This document shows positions 32,631 to 43,138 of a DNA stretch of 64,000 bases, piece by piece. Within the stretch, counting starts at the first letter, position 1; every line of letters begins with the position of its first letter. Origin of the DNA: Lineus longissimus. Taxonomy: Eukaryota; Nemertea; Pilidiophora; Heteronemertea; Lineidae. The stretch spans positions 1,736,001-1,800,000 of the forward strand of contig NC_088324.1 of NCBI RefSeq assembly GCF_910592395.1, in the 5' to 3' direction. A program made the position numbers and the translations under genes. The notes beneath the pieces are model-generated. The model searched no databases. It saw nothing but the letters and a program-made list of their open reading frames with translations, and was not told the origin of the DNA.

Positions 32631-33719
32631 TCCATTTGGATCGGTTGAATGTTCATTCAGAAGAAAATACACTAAAGATTTGTTTGTTACACAGTCCAAT
32701 TAACAGTTCAAGCACATATATGTTAAAGTCCATAAGGTAACACAAACAGAGGTTGTTCTCCATGTCACCCTCCCCCCTCCCCCAAGTTTCATATTGACTT
32801 CCTCTACAAGATGCAGCACCAGTGATGAATTTGCTTTGCTGCAGGCGGAGACTATTTATTGCACTGGTTTAATTGTTTCTTTGTAGGGTATCTTTTGATT
32901 ACATAACAAAGGAAATGTTTATTTTTAAAACTATAAAGTGAAAGTAATTTGTAGCAACATAGGAGAGGTAGAGTTGTGGGCTTTGTTTAATTCAGTTTAA
33001 AAAAAGATACATGTGCTTTATTATTATGCTGAAATTGATGAGATAAATACTTTTCTTTATTAGAAGTAACTTTGAAATTGCAATTTTCCAATAATGAGTG
33101 ATATGAACCAAGCTGGACATAACTGATTTGGATAAGAAAATAATTATTCAAGCATGTTGTGTAATGCTTGTCACAAGTGAGAAATAAACGAAAAATACAA
33201 TAGCTGTTATGGTACAGGGGTTGATTGGTTTCTTAGTAACCTCCAACTCTCTGCAACAACTCCAAGTGATCAAAACTTGAGTTGTTCTGTTTTTACTTGT
33301 CGGAAGGTTTGTCACAGCCAAAAAGCCCACGACTTAGGACATTAGTCATGTTAGTCAAAAGCTTCATTCATAGCTGTTTTATTTATTTGCGGAGTTTGCC
33401 ATCAACCCCGAATGGTACATTTCTGTCCTAGAGCACATGTATCCTTTACCTGCTCCCATCCCTTTGCCCCCCCCCCATCCAGATCATGTCTTATGTCTCC
33501 TTTGCCCTCTCTCCTGCTGCTTGATTTCAACTATGAATATTTTATATGTATATGTTCTTCAAGGTTACCCTAAAAATTTCATTGTATTAGTCAATATATT
33601 ACGAAAATTCGTTTTTTAATTTAATCTATATTCCAATTTATAATAAAGGTACAGCTACCGCAATCATTTTATGATCAGACCAAGTGGATTCTATTGTAGA
33701 AGTATGAAAATTGACCTGA
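32631..33719. other. No gene recognised; poly-C tracts
   Basis: Includes C-rich runs at about 32769 and 33467. The missing C-terminal part of the PIF1-like helicase that ends at 33720 would be expected on the minus strand here but was not recognised. Confidence 0.45.
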
Positions 33720-36700
33720 TTAGAAAATGCCATCAGGTATTCGTTCCACAATGGTTTGTTTAACTTCATCACTGAAGTCTGCAAGCACTGTATCTACAGC
33801 TTGGACAGTTATTTTTTCTGTTAATGTGTGATCAAAGACAAACTGGTTGTGCTTTGAAACTTCATGTTTTGTGCAATAAAAGTGTAATGCATTTTGATCA
33901 GGATCATCTTTGGAAAACATTCTTGATTTTAATACAGTTTGGTCATCTTCAGTGTGTTTGCCCTCTCTCAATCGATTAAGCAGTTCTGCGAAATTCATGT
34001 CATCTCTTTGGCGCATAATTTCAGTGAGTTCAAACATTTCAAAATGACAGTCATTTTCCATGCCTTCATCACTGCATGTATGATCAGATTCAGAATGTTC
34101 ACTATGATTTTCATTGTTGAAATCAAACTGTTCACCACTCCAGAGATTAGTTGCCAACTCCTTATAATCAACAATTTCACCTTTGACTGGATCTGCAAAA
34201 ATCCACTTATCCATCACAGGCTGAAGTTGGTACAAATCTCCAAAAGCAATAATGTGAACTCCACCAAATGGATCTTTTGTATTACCTTTCAATTCTTGTA
34301 ATCTGAGAGACAGGAATTGGAACATTTTTCGACCAACCATACTTATTTCATCAATGATGAGAACAGATAAATGTCTGTAATAGGTAATATATTTTTCACT
34401 TAAATTGTGTGGAAGTTTTGTGTATTTCAACCCTTGGTTAGGCAATATATGAAAAGCAGTGTGTAATGTTGTACCATGAATATTGTATGCAGCTGTTCCA
34501 GTTGGAGCTGTTAAAAGAATGCGACAGTCTTCTGGATCATCACCAGCATCAGTACATAAGCACCGCAATAAACTTTGGTGAATAGCTTTGATAGTGACAC
34601 TCTTGCCTACACCAGCACCACCTGTGACAAACAAATGTAGATTTTTTGATGATGTTTTCATGTGCTTTAATACATATTTGAAAATGGTACGTTGTTTTTC
34701 ATTTAGATTTCTGACCAGCTGGTGATATTCATCGTCAGGTATTCTACCTGGAAGTTTCTCAAAATTATGCGATTCTTTTTGAGGATGTAATCCGATATCT
34801 ACACCAATGTCATAAGTTCTCATTTGTTCACTGTTGGCAGGATTGAAGAAAGCCATGTCCTTAGCATCATGAATGGTTTGATTGGCATCTTCAGCTTCAG
34901 TGTGCATATTATCTGGTGCAATGTCACCATATGATTCAGCTTCAGCTCTCTTAGCGGCTTCATCAATGATGTCAGCCATATGTTCATATTGTTTTCTTTT
35001 AGCATCTATAGTTGCTTCCTTTGCCATGTAATGAGCATAATGTGTGGTATGGCCTCCTAGCAAATCAGTTGTTTCGTTTCTCCAGGGCAAGAATAGCAGA
35101 AGTCGTTCTCGATAACAGTTTTCTGGGTCAGTATTTTTATTGTATCTAACATACCTAATTACCCTTGGGTTTTTCTTAAGTTTGTAGATTACACCAGATT
35201 TTGTAGTGAAATCAAATATATCACCAGTTTCAGTCTGCGGAAATGTATCCCTTTCAGCCTCAATTATACTAAGATCCACATCATCTAAATTGTCTTCAAA
35301 AGGATCATAATTTTGTTTCGGATATGTGACATTGAGTTTTGATGCATAATCTGCCAAACACCAATTGTTCAACTGTTTTGGTCTAGTGCTGTATCTTGTT
35401 ATGATATTACCTACTTTGATATCTGTTGAATTGGGAGGAAGCTTTTCTAATTCAGTATTACTTTTAATCAAAAAAGTTCGATCCTCAGGTGGTGCTGTTA
35501 GGAGAAATATTACATCACGAGTTGCTTTGGTAAGAGGTAATTGCATGACTAGATATGCACTCTCTTGAGCTGATATTTCACAGGCATTTAGGAACTTATT
35601 TCCAATTTGTCTGACTTGCTGACGTAAATTGCTATTTTCATTTCTTGCTTCTTTACAAGCATTGTGTAATAAATTACTCATACCACGAGCTGATTTGCTA
35701 ACATATGACACAATGTATGTTGCACACGCAAACGCATCTAAAACAAACTGAATGTCATGATTGGCTTTATAAGCATTCACCAATAATTTCATGTAGGCAT
35801 TTACTCGAATTTCAGATGGTTTTCGTTTCAAGAATATTTTAGGCCCATTAACTGATGTCCTTAGAGCAGAATAATATTCTTCTTCAGATAACTCTAACTG
35901 ATTAAGAAATTCATGAAATGATATGTCTGAACCATCTCCCATAGAGTCTAATTTATTTGTAATTCTCGTGTAATTTAGTTTGTGTTTGTCAATGTCTTCT
36001 GGCTCTATTTCAAATGAATACAAGATTTTAGTAGCAGGCATTGGAGGCAGAGGAAAATTGAAACGGCAAATTGCTTTTCCATTTTTACGACAAGTTTTAC
36101 TATGTTTGTGTATTTGCAACTCAATAAAGGTTGCATCAGATTCATCACAAAATGTCAATGAACAGCTTACATATTGGTCTATGAATTGGATAAGCTCTTC
36201 ATCAGAGTTTTTATTGAGCTGTGGAGCACCATCAATCAACATGAGCATATGAATGTGAGGACTTCCCCGTTGTTGAAATTCAACTCGATAGAAAAAATCA
36301 GCCACTTTGCCAATAGGGTGATGTGGACTAATCAAGACTGTATGTAGAAATGTATGGATTCGATGATCGAAAAATCTTACACACGTAACAGGGTCAGCTT
36401 TAATTAAGTCACTTTTTTTGGTCCAGCTAAATTCAAGAATTTCTTCATCTGAATAGTTTTTGTTATCTAACAAATTTCCTAAAGTGCGCAGAAGATCAGT
36501 CCATCTCGTTTCAGCAGCAGACAGTGATATAAACCATGTTGGCAATCCCAATTGTCTTATCATCGCAAAAAGATCTTTTTTTCTTGCTTCAAAATATGGT
36601 GGAGAACTTCTTATTGTTCTGAAGATCCGATATCCTTCATCCAGTCTAGCTATTTCACTAATGATGGAAGCATCGAGTAAGTCCTTTGCACAATATGTTT

Positions 36701-36773
36701 TACCTTGTGTCTTACATCTTCGCATAGCGAGTTGAACTTTATCAGATATTTGTTTGATTTGCAACTTTTTCAT
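33720..36773 (-). CDS. Helentron Rep/helicase: HUH-Y2 Rep and PIF1-like helicase, C-terminally truncated
   Basis: A long frame of 1017 codons. Rep part: HUH motif RGSPHIHMLM at residues 170-179 and the two-tyrosine motif YIVSYVSK (Tyr 353 and 357, Lys 360). Helicase part: Walker A GGAGVGKS at about 718-725, Walker B LIIDEISMV at about 805-813, then FGGVHIIAFGDLYQL. Related proteins continue some 200 residues past PIF1 motif III, but here the frame stops at VERIPDGIF, so the last helicase motifs are missing. Upstream, homologous sequence (FAPGENQRPLG ... CKWELRAADRRVATSVPN) continues in this phase to about 36985, where it shifts phase relative to the preceding frame. The role is nicking and unwinding for rolling-circle transposition. 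Confidence 0.9.
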   Translation of the reverse strand: MKKLQIKQISDKVQLAMRRCKTQGKTYCAKDLLDASIISEIARLDEGYRIFRTIRSSPPYFEARKKDLFAMIRQLGLPTWFISLSAAETRWTDLLRTLGNLLDNKNYSDEEILEFSWTKKSDLIKADPVTCVRFFDHRIHTFLHTVLISPHHPIGKVADFFYRVEFQQRGSPHIHMLMLIDGAPQLNKNSDEELIQFIDQYVSCSLTFCDESDATFIELQIHKHSKTCRKNGKAICRFNFPLPPMPATKILYSFEIEPEDIDKHKLNYTRITNKLDSMGDGSDISFHEFLNQLELSEEEYYSALRTSVNGPKIFLKRKPSEIRVNAYMKLLVNAYKANHDIQFVLDAFACATYIVSYVSKSARGMSNLLHNACKEARNENSNLRQQVRQIGNKFLNACEISAQESAYLVMQLPLTKATRDVIFLLTAPPEDRTFLIKSNTELEKLPPNSTDIKVGNIITRYSTRPKQLNNWCLADYASKLNVTYPKQNYDPFEDNLDDVDLSIIEAERDTFPQTETGDIFDFTTKSGVIYKLKKNPRVIRYVRYNKNTDPENCYRERLLLFLPWRNETTDLLGGHTTHYAHYMAKEATIDAKRKQYEHMADIIDEAAKRAEAESYGDIAPDNMHTEAEDANQTIHDAKDMAFFNPANSEQMRTYDIGVDIGLHPQKESHNFEKLPGRIPDDEYHQLVRNLNEKQRTIFKYVLKHMKTSSKNLHLFVTGGAGVGKSVTIKAIHQSLLRCLCTDAGDDPEDCRILLTAPTGTAAYNIHGTTLHTAFHILPNQGLKYTKLPHNLSEKYITYYRHLSVLIIDEISMVGRKMFQFLSLRLQELKGNTKDPFGGVHIIAFGDLYQLQPVMDKWIFADPVKGEIVDYKELATNLWSGEQFDFNNENHSEHSESDHTCSDEGMENDCHFEMFELTEIMRQRDDMNFAELLNRLREGKHTEDDQTVLKSRMFSKDDPDQNALHFYCTKHEVSKHNQFVFDHTLTEKITVQAVDTVLADFSDEVKQTIVERIPDGIF

Positions 36774-36823
36774 TTTGTAGAAAAGATTTGGTACAGATGT
36801 TGCAACTCGTCTATCTGCTGCTC

Positions 36824-39043
36824 TTAGTTCCCATTTGCATATGTCACTATAATGAACAGGGACCTTACGCTGTTTATTATCTGGACGTCGCTGTCCAATG
36901 AATATTGATGGAAAGCAAAGGTATTCAGAATCTTCATCCTGGAAAAGGCCAAGTGGCCTCTGATTTTCACCTGGTGCAAATGAGTATAAGTATAAGTGTT
37001 TGATATTTCAGGTTCATCTAATAATGTATCCAAATTGCCTGAATTATCATCTTGGTCTTCCTCAAAATGATCATCATCTTTATATTTTTCAGCCTCTTCA
37101 AATTTTTTTACAAGGGTATCAACATCTTTCTCATTGTAATCACTTCTACACTCATTGTTGTCATTGACAGTTTCATTCTCTTCAACTTCTGGTGGAAAAC
37201 TTTGAAGCCATTCATTATTCACTGTCAAATTTGCTGTTTTATACAATTCACTGTTTTTCATTAAATAATGCAAAGCACTGATGATTACAGCAGGACGTAC
37301 ATTTTGTGTAGTAACAGCGTGGGTGTAGGATAATTTTCTCTTTAACTTGATTGGAATTGTGCAAGTTTTATCAATTGTTCTCGGAAGTGAATTGACTGTA
37401 GTTTGCACGTCTGTCGGCACATTTACTACTGATCCTTTCAAAGACAATTGTGATCCTCTTGGTAACTGTCGTATTTGCATAAATGGTATTCTCAAAGCTA
37501 TTAGTCTCTCTTCAAGCTGATGTAAATCTACTAATTCTGTTGGTCGAGAAGGAAATTTCATTCCATTTACAACAGCTAATTTAGGAACTTTACCAGATTT
37601 AAGGGAGTTCAAACATGTATCACAGAGCCATTGTTTACCATTCACAGATGATTTTTCTGTCAAAGCGCTTTTAACAAATTCAGAGCCAAAATTTTTGGGC
37701 CATGATTCTGAAGATTTTACAGAATGTTTGAACCAAGTTTGGTGGCAACAGGTGCATACATAGATTGGACCATCACATGTTAATGCATTAAATATGGCAA
37801 TATTTGCATCTAAATTGCATCCATACTTCTTTTTTGTATACGAGTTATAAGATGGTGTTGTAAGTGGAATTTCATTTTGATTGATATCTAATCTTTCATG
37901 ACACGATTCACTCGATTTATTATCAAGCCGCTTTAACTTTTTTCTTAAGTTTTCAATGTTACAAAATGTATCATCTTGACGTAATTTCCTTTTTCTTGAC
38001 GTATCGTTTACATTCTCGATACTCAGTTTTTGAGGATCAAGTCTTCCCTTTATCTTTGCTTGCTTGTCAGCATTTTTTTCTTTACAACGCTTCTCCTCAT
38101 TTTGTCTTGCTCTCAGTTTGGAAAGTTTCTCATTTATTTTTAGCTGTTCATGTTTACTCTTATCCTTTCTTGCTCTTTGTTTGGAAAGTTTCTCATTTGT
38201 TTTAAGCTGTTCATGTTTACTTTCATTCTCTCTTGCTCTTTGTTTGGAAAGTTTCTCATTTGTTTTAAGTTGTTCGTGTTTACTCTTATCCTTTCTTGCT
38301 CTTTGTTTGGAAAGTTTCTCATTTGTTTTAAGCTGTTTTTGTTTACTTTCATTCTCTCTTGCTCTTTGTTTGGAAAGTTTCTCATTTGTTTTAAGTTGTT
38401 CGTGTTTACTCTTATCCTTTCTTGCTCTTTGTTTGGAAAGTCTGTCATTTGTTTTAAGCTGTTCATGTTTATTTTCATTTTGTCTTGCTTTGCATTTTGA
38501 CAATTTGTCAAAATGCTTCATTCGCTGATGCTCATATTTACTTGGTTCACGTCTTTTTTCTTGCATACACAGTTTGAAATATTCATGTTTTTTTGCTTTT
38601 TTAGATTGATCAACTAAATACTTTTCAACCAATTCCCCTGATTTACGTGTATCACTACTTTGAGCATTGATAGCTGAATCCTGTTCATCTTCTTTAGCAT
38701 CTGACTGAACATCATCACTATTGAGATGGTTGATGGAACTGTGTCTTTTTAGACCAAGCTTTAAAGCCCTGGATGTAACTTTCTCAACCTTGTAAAAAGT
38801 TACCTCAAATACAGATTGATTGACATTTGAAGCATAATGTCTTAAATACATATCTAACTTGGACTCATTTGAGAATGTGAGCAAAACTGAAAAACCATTT
38901 GGAGAAGGACAACCTGATCTATCTCTACTGTGCGCATCAAACATATAATATCGATTATCAACATGCAATACAGCAAATGCCTGTGATCCAATGATTACAA
39001 TAACTACATGACATGAAGCCATCTTTGCAAGAAATTCTCTCAT
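36824..39043 (-). CDS. Helentron polyprotein middle: cysteine-protease-like C-part, coiled-coil repeats, DUF6570-like region
   Basis: 739 codons, in the same phase as the 39931-39068 frame and separated from it only by TAA and nine codons. Residues 1-70 (GSQAFAVLHVDNRYYMFDAHSRD) look like the His-containing half of the C76/OTU-like cysteine protease found in Helentron proteins. Residues about 150-340 are 21-aa charged repeats (KHEQLKTNEKLSKQRARKDK), a predicted coiled coil. Residues about 420-620 contain PIYVCTCCHQTWFK and KQWLCDTCLNSLKSGKVPK, typical of DUF6570-like regions that precede Helitron_like_N. The true phase leaves this frame near 36985. The last 50 codons listed here are therefore off-frame. 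Confidence 0.8.
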   Translation of the reverse strand: MREFLAKMASCHVVIVIIGSQAFAVLHVDNRYYMFDAHSRDRSGCPSPNGFSVLLTFSNESKLDMYLRHYASNVNQSVFEVTFYKVEKVTSRALKLGLKRHSSINHLNSDDVQSDAKEDEQDSAINAQSSDTRKSGELVEKYLVDQSKKAKKHEYFKLCMQEKRREPSKYEHQRMKHFDKLSKCKARQNENKHEQLKTNDRLSKQRARKDKSKHEQLKTNEKLSKQRARENESKQKQLKTNEKLSKQRARKDKSKHEQLKTNEKLSKQRARENESKHEQLKTNEKLSKQRARKDKSKHEQLKINEKLSKLRARQNEEKRCKEKNADKQAKIKGRLDPQKLSIENVNDTSRKRKLRQDDTFCNIENLRKKLKRLDNKSSESCHERLDINQNEIPLTTPSYNSYTKKKYGCNLDANIAIFNALTCDGPIYVCTCCHQTWFKHSVKSSESWPKNFGSEFVKSALTEKSSVNGKQWLCDTCLNSLKSGKVPKLAVVNGMKFPSRPTELVDLHQLEERLIALRIPFMQIRQLPRGSQLSLKGSVVNVPTDVQTTVNSLPRTIDKTCTIPIKLKRKLSYTHAVTTQNVRPAVIISALHYLMKNSELYKTANLTVNNEWLQSFPPEVEENETVNDNNECRSDYNEKDVDTLVKKFEEAEKYKDDDHFEEDQDDNSGNLDTLLDEPEISNTYTYTHLHQVKIRGHLAFSRMKILNTFAFHQYSLDSDVQIINSVRSLFIIVTYANGN
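38105..38525. repeat. 63-bp tandem repeats encoding 21-aa coiled-coil units
   Basis: About six and a half in-frame copies of a 63-bp unit. Two variants (Lys-Asp-Lys-Ser and Glu-Asn-Glu-Ser endings) alternate strictly, so a 126-bp dimer is the expansion unit. Open frames on the plus strand across this stretch are shadows. Confidence 0.85.
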
Positions 39044-39067
39044 AGATATAGCAGATGAATTTTCATT

Positions 39068-39931
39068 TTACACCAAGCAGATATTCTGTGACACCCCAAC
39101 CGGCTTTATTTTGAAATTTTCGCTCATCATTGAATGATATGGTGGAAGCTGATCAACAGCTAAGTAACGTAAAATTGGTACTGCCATTTTAATTTGTTTA
39201 TACCACGAGTCACCTTCATCCAAAATGTCATCAAGGTCTTGTGATTGCCAATGAGCAGGTGAAATTATAAGTGAGTACATTAAAGCTGTAGCGGCATTGG
39301 TCACACATTGTCTGCCAATTGACGCTTCTGAATATTTTGAATTGCCCTGATGGAATGAGCCTTGTGTGACTTTATCAATATACGCAGGAATACCAGAAGC
39401 AGAGAAAACTTGATCAACTGGACCTGGATTTGTTTCAATATCATTACTTTGTTGTAAAATCTGCGAAGAATAAAGTTGAAAACCAATAGCTAGAATAAGA
39501 TCTATAGAAGCCAAACAGGCTATTCTGCACTGGCTTTGTCTGTCATGATAGTTTTCCATTATTCTTTCGAACCACTTTTCATCTTTTAAGTTCTGTTCAG
39601 CAACTGAGAGCTTATCATCAAACTCCCTTAGCATAACATCAAACTCAAACAAGACATGATGCAATTCAAAGATTGACTGCAGTTTCAGCATGTATGCAGA
39701 CACAAACCAAATGGAAGAGAACAACCAAATAGTCTTGTGATTTATCTCTCCGTCATCTGAAGTCCAATGAATATCTGTCAAATCAAGAAAATGATACTTA
39801 GTACTTGAACAATTTGCATGATAACAGTGAACTGAACTTGGTGGCTGACTCTTTATTCTTGCTTTTAATGCATACAATCCAATTGAAGAGCGGTACTGAA
39901 CAATGTCTATTCCCATATTTTTTATTTGCAC
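39068..39931 (-). CDS. Helentron N-terminal ORF with 2A motif and protease-like region
   Basis: 287 codons. Residues 1-170 have two hydrophobic stretches (IWLFSSIWFVSAYML and IACLASIDLILAIGF) and no recognised domain. Residues 163-171 form the 2A motif NDIETNPGP. After it, QGSFHQGNSKYSEASIGRQC begins a cysteine-protease-like region: the Cys in GRQCVTNAATALMYS and a DLDDILDEGDSWYKQI segment match the N-terminal half of C76/OTU-like proteases in related elements. TAA at 39068-39070 precedes the continuation. If translated, 2A would release a separate N-terminal peptide of 170 residues from the protease-Rep polyprotein. Confidence 0.75.
   Translation of the reverse strand: MQIKNMGIDIVQYRSSIGLYALKARIKSQPPSSVHCYHANCSSTKYHFLDLTDIHWTSDDGEINHKTIWLFSSIWFVSAYMLKLQSIFELHHVLFEFDVMLREFDDKLSVAEQNLKDEKWFERIMENYHDRQSQCRIACLASIDLILAIGFQLYSSQILQQSNDIETNPGPVDQVFSASGIPAYIDKVTQGSFHQGNSKYSEASIGRQCVTNAATALMYSLIISPAHWQSQDLDDILDEGDSWYKQIKMAVPILRYLAVDQLPPYHSMMSENFKIKPVGVSQNICLV
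39419..39442 (-). other. 2A-like ribosome-skipping motif DIETNPGP
   Basis: The codons encode D-I-E-T-N-P-G-P, an exact match to the D(V/I)ExNPGP consensus of 2A peptides, where translation releases after Gly and resumes at Pro. It is preceded by a hydrophobic/amphipathic stretch as 2A elements require. It lies at residues 164-171 of the N-terminal ORF, directly before the protease-like region. 2A motifs are known in some non-LTR retrotransposons. I am not aware of a description in Helentrons. Confidence 0.85.
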
Positions 39932-40039
39932 AATGAAACGTAAACTTGTGAGATTATGAAATGTTTTAATATACAGAAACTATTTCACAGAAATTGTACT
40001 TGGGAACAGTGCCCGGAGGCGATGAATTTTGTGAGGATA

Positions 40040-40395
40040 AATTGGATTGCCCAGAGGCAATAGATACTGCAAATATATATATATATATATATTATTGGAT
40101 TGCCCGGAGGCAATAGATTTTGTGAGGTTTATTGGATTGCCCGGAGGCAATAGATTTTGCGAGGTTTATTGGATTGCCCGGAGGCAATAGATTTTGTGAG
40201 GTTTATTGGATTGCCCGGAGGCAATAGATTTTGCGAGGTTTATTGGATTGCCCGGAGGCAATAGATTTTGTTAGGTTTATTGGATTGCCCGGAGGCAATA
40301 GATTTTGCGAGGTTTATTGGATTGCCCGGAGGCAATAGATTTTGAGAGGTTTATTGGATTGCACGGAGGCAATAGATCTTGGATTGCCTGGTTTC
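40040..40395. repeat. 37-bp minisatellite with hairpin core at the Helentron 5' side
   Basis: About eight regular copies (starts 40097, 40134, 40171, 40208, 40245, 40282, 40319, 40356) of ggattgcccggaggcaatag-attttgcgaggtttatt, plus a diverged copy and an (AT)n run to the left. Each unit holds ATTGCC-CGGA-GGCAAT, a perfect 6-bp stem with a 4-base loop. It sits directly upstream of the N-terminal ORF start at 39931. Tandem arrays near the 5' end are common in Helentron-related elements. Confidence 0.9.
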
Positions 40396-40439
40396 AATCA
40401 ACCTTTTTCCAATAGGTGCGACCCTGATGGGGAGGCAAA

Positions 40440-42110
40440 TTCAATACTACAACAGCCACCAAATTCAGCGAAGACAATGGGTATCAGCACCTAGTATCTG
40501 AAAATAGAAGAAAAAAATTATGAATGATTCATCATTCATCAGTCATTACTTTATATCTTGATACAAACAGCTGTACAATCACTATGCCTACATGTAGATC
40601 TTTTTTTTTAGAATTTTAAAATAAATAACAAAGTAGACAGCAGACACCACTCCCTAGTTTACATTCTTCAACTTGTCTCCAGAATCACAACCTTGCCTCA
40701 ACATGCACAACCTGTCTCAGAGTCACAACCTCATCTCTTTATGGACAACCCGTCTCTCCGAGTCACGAACTCGTCTCTACATGTCTTGGACTCACAACCA
40801 TGTCTATAAATGTCCAACACAGGCCCACTGGATGGATTTATAGTGGATACACTCTGCGCTCATCCAGGAAAATACATACTAATTTAAAATTACTATTAGG
40901 CCCATGTCATTTATGGTACGCATAGGTTACTCGAAAGCGAAGACAAAATATAATAATTGAAATAAATCCAAGGGGAGACATACCCTAGTAGGCCTAGCTG
41001 TAGCACAGCATCAGAACAAATCAAATGTCTGTCAGTGAGTGAAGGCTACCGAATTCCTTACAAACTACCAACCATTCATCACACCGTGCATGATAAAGCC
41101 CTATGGACAATGGCCCATGCCTTTCACCATGTTACTGACGATGTTGCCTTACACTGCTACACAAAGCTTTGACTGCTACAGTTACTCATTTAGGAGTTAG
41201 GCCTAGGCCTACATCTGATTCAGACATCTGACATGAACACGTGCTATGGTTGATGATGGAGGCCGCCATTTTGTATCCGAAGCAGTGATTTGAGAGCAGT
41301 TCATTCCGCACCATTTCTTATCGTATTGTTACTTCCAAAGACCTGATACATGCATATTAAATAACACAAATGTTTAATGAACCACTGGCACTTGATTATT
41401 AAACGCATATTTGCATATTTAACGAAATCTAAACGTTTTTCCAACCAGCATCACAGAAACATGACAGACTTACCTTAAACTTCGTTGTTTTATTGTTATT
41501 GACAAAAGCGACCCGTCATTGTAGAAGGGAATTCTGTTGACGTCATTAGTGGGAAATTCCTTCTAATCAGCGCTAATTTAGACAATAAAACAGCGATTTT
41601 AGATTAAAACGCCCAATTAGAAAGCAATAACGTCTACCATTGTGCTGTTTACTACCAACAACACCTTGTGCTTGCTTACATTAAAAAATCTGAGCCATAT
41701 TGGGCGAAATCATCGTCTAAAACTTCGCGAATCGAGAGCTCATATGCCCAGACCGAGCATAAACCCTGAATGAGCATAGTAATAGTAGTTCCCTGCGAAT
41801 TTTGAAAACCACTTGGCTTCTTGCCAATTACATAACATGTGATAATACCACTTAAACGTGGTCGAAATTTGAAATCCTTTGGTGATAATTATATGCAAAT
41901 CTTTGTCTTTCAGGGGAAATAAGCTCTTGTTTGTCCAATGAATAATTCATGAGAAATTGCACTATTTCAACTTAACGCTCCAATTGCCGTAGTATGCTTA
42001 TTTTTAGGCGCATCGCTCCAATTTTTTGTGTCAACGTACCCTTACTCCAGATGTACACACACGCCAATTTAAGGGCCTCTAGCTCTTCTCAATTCAAAAT
42101 GTGCACCACG
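40440..42110. other. No gene recognised
   Basis: Contains a loose array of c-acaacctcgtctc phrases at about 40670-40800 and aggcctaggcct words near 41200. No supported frame or RNA gene was seen. Confidence 0.45.
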
Positions 42111-42114
42111 TGTT

Positions 42115-42218
42115 TAACGGACGGATGGATGGATGGATGGATGGATGGATGGATGGACAGACGGACGCCACTGAACAACTTATTTGACAAGCTCGGCTGA
42201 CTTAGTCAGCTGAGCTAA
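42115..42218. repeat. (GGAT)n microsatellite with GGAC flanks, repeat terminus
   Basis: acggacggatggatgg ... ggacagacggacg is followed by gacttagtcagctgagctaaaaa, an arrangement seen at ends of dispersed repeats. The mirror form (ctgtctgtctg ... ccgtccgtctgtcc) occurs at 63900. The flank gtcagctgag is itself an inverted repeat. Confidence 0.8.
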
Positions 42219-43138
42219 AAATCAATGGACCCGGGAGGGATAACATAAAGAAAGTGTATAGAAAGATGATACATAAATAGGCATAAATCTTTTGATATGT
42301 ATATATATAATGAATATTCACAGTAAAGACATATCACTGTGTAACTATATATAGCTAGCTTGTTCTTATATTATACCTAAATACATAATATATATTGACT
42401 CGAAAACAGACAAATCATACGGCTTGAAAGTCGTAGATATAAATATTTTAAAAAATGTTAATAGTATAATACGAGGATATCCATAGTATGAGGGAACATG
42501 TACTGAATACAGTACAATATATTTATAGATATCGGGCGTCTTTCCTAATGAGTGTCCATCAACTGTTTACGTATTATGAATAGTATGTAGGTTAATGAAA
42601 TGTAAAAATAACTATATAATCAAATACAATGCATGAAACGAATTGAGTAAAATTATATAAATAACAGTACACGTAAAATATATGATCTAATCAATAAATA
42701 TTAATGATTAAGTACTGTAATAAATCGTGATTGTATGAAATAGGATGATCGGTAATAATGAGGATACCAGGAATAAATAAAATCACAATATGCCTATCGA
42801 TAAAACTCAAGGTTTGACGGAGTGAATGAAACCATATAGCTAAATATTACGACTGAGCGAAAGTATAATAGGCATTTATAATACGTAACCATATACGCAT
42901 AAAGGAAAAGAAGATGAAAACAAATGTATATAATTCACTACATAAATAAAAAACTGTATAAATACTCTAGTTTCGTCTTTCTAAGCCCAGGTTAGCCCGC
43001 CTCCAACATACAGGGCAAACACCATCTGGAACATGATTGGATGGCGCCGGGCAAGGCAGGGGAGTATAATGAAGTTCATCGGTGTAACTGACACATTTCT
43101 CGACGGGTCGCGTAACTGATCAGATTGTCCATAGTCAA
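42219..43138. other. Very AT-rich stretch, no gene recognised
   Basis: Dense in ata/tat words (for example tatatatataatgaatattc). No supported coding frame. The tail from about 42970 is less AT-rich. Confidence 0.5.

Larger units (their letters stand above)
33720..40395 (-). mobile_element. Helentron-type rolling-circle transposon, decayed (may extend to the RPA gene at 28 kb)
   Basis: The minus-strand order is minisatellite (40395-40040), N-terminal ORF with 2A motif and protease-like region, coiled-coil plus DUF6570-like region, HUH Rep, PIF1 helicase, and further downstream an RPA-like gene. This gene set is that of Helentrons rather than canonical Helitrons. Lesions: TAA at 39068-39070, a frameshift near 36985, C-terminal truncation at 33720. 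Terminal signatures were not located. Confidence 0.8.

Noticed and set aside
37966-38528. Plus-strand frames rich in Ser, Phe, Leu and Cys
   Set aside because: They are the antisense of the 63-bp coiled-coil repeats of the Helentron ORF, whose minus-strand frame is supported by flanking domains.
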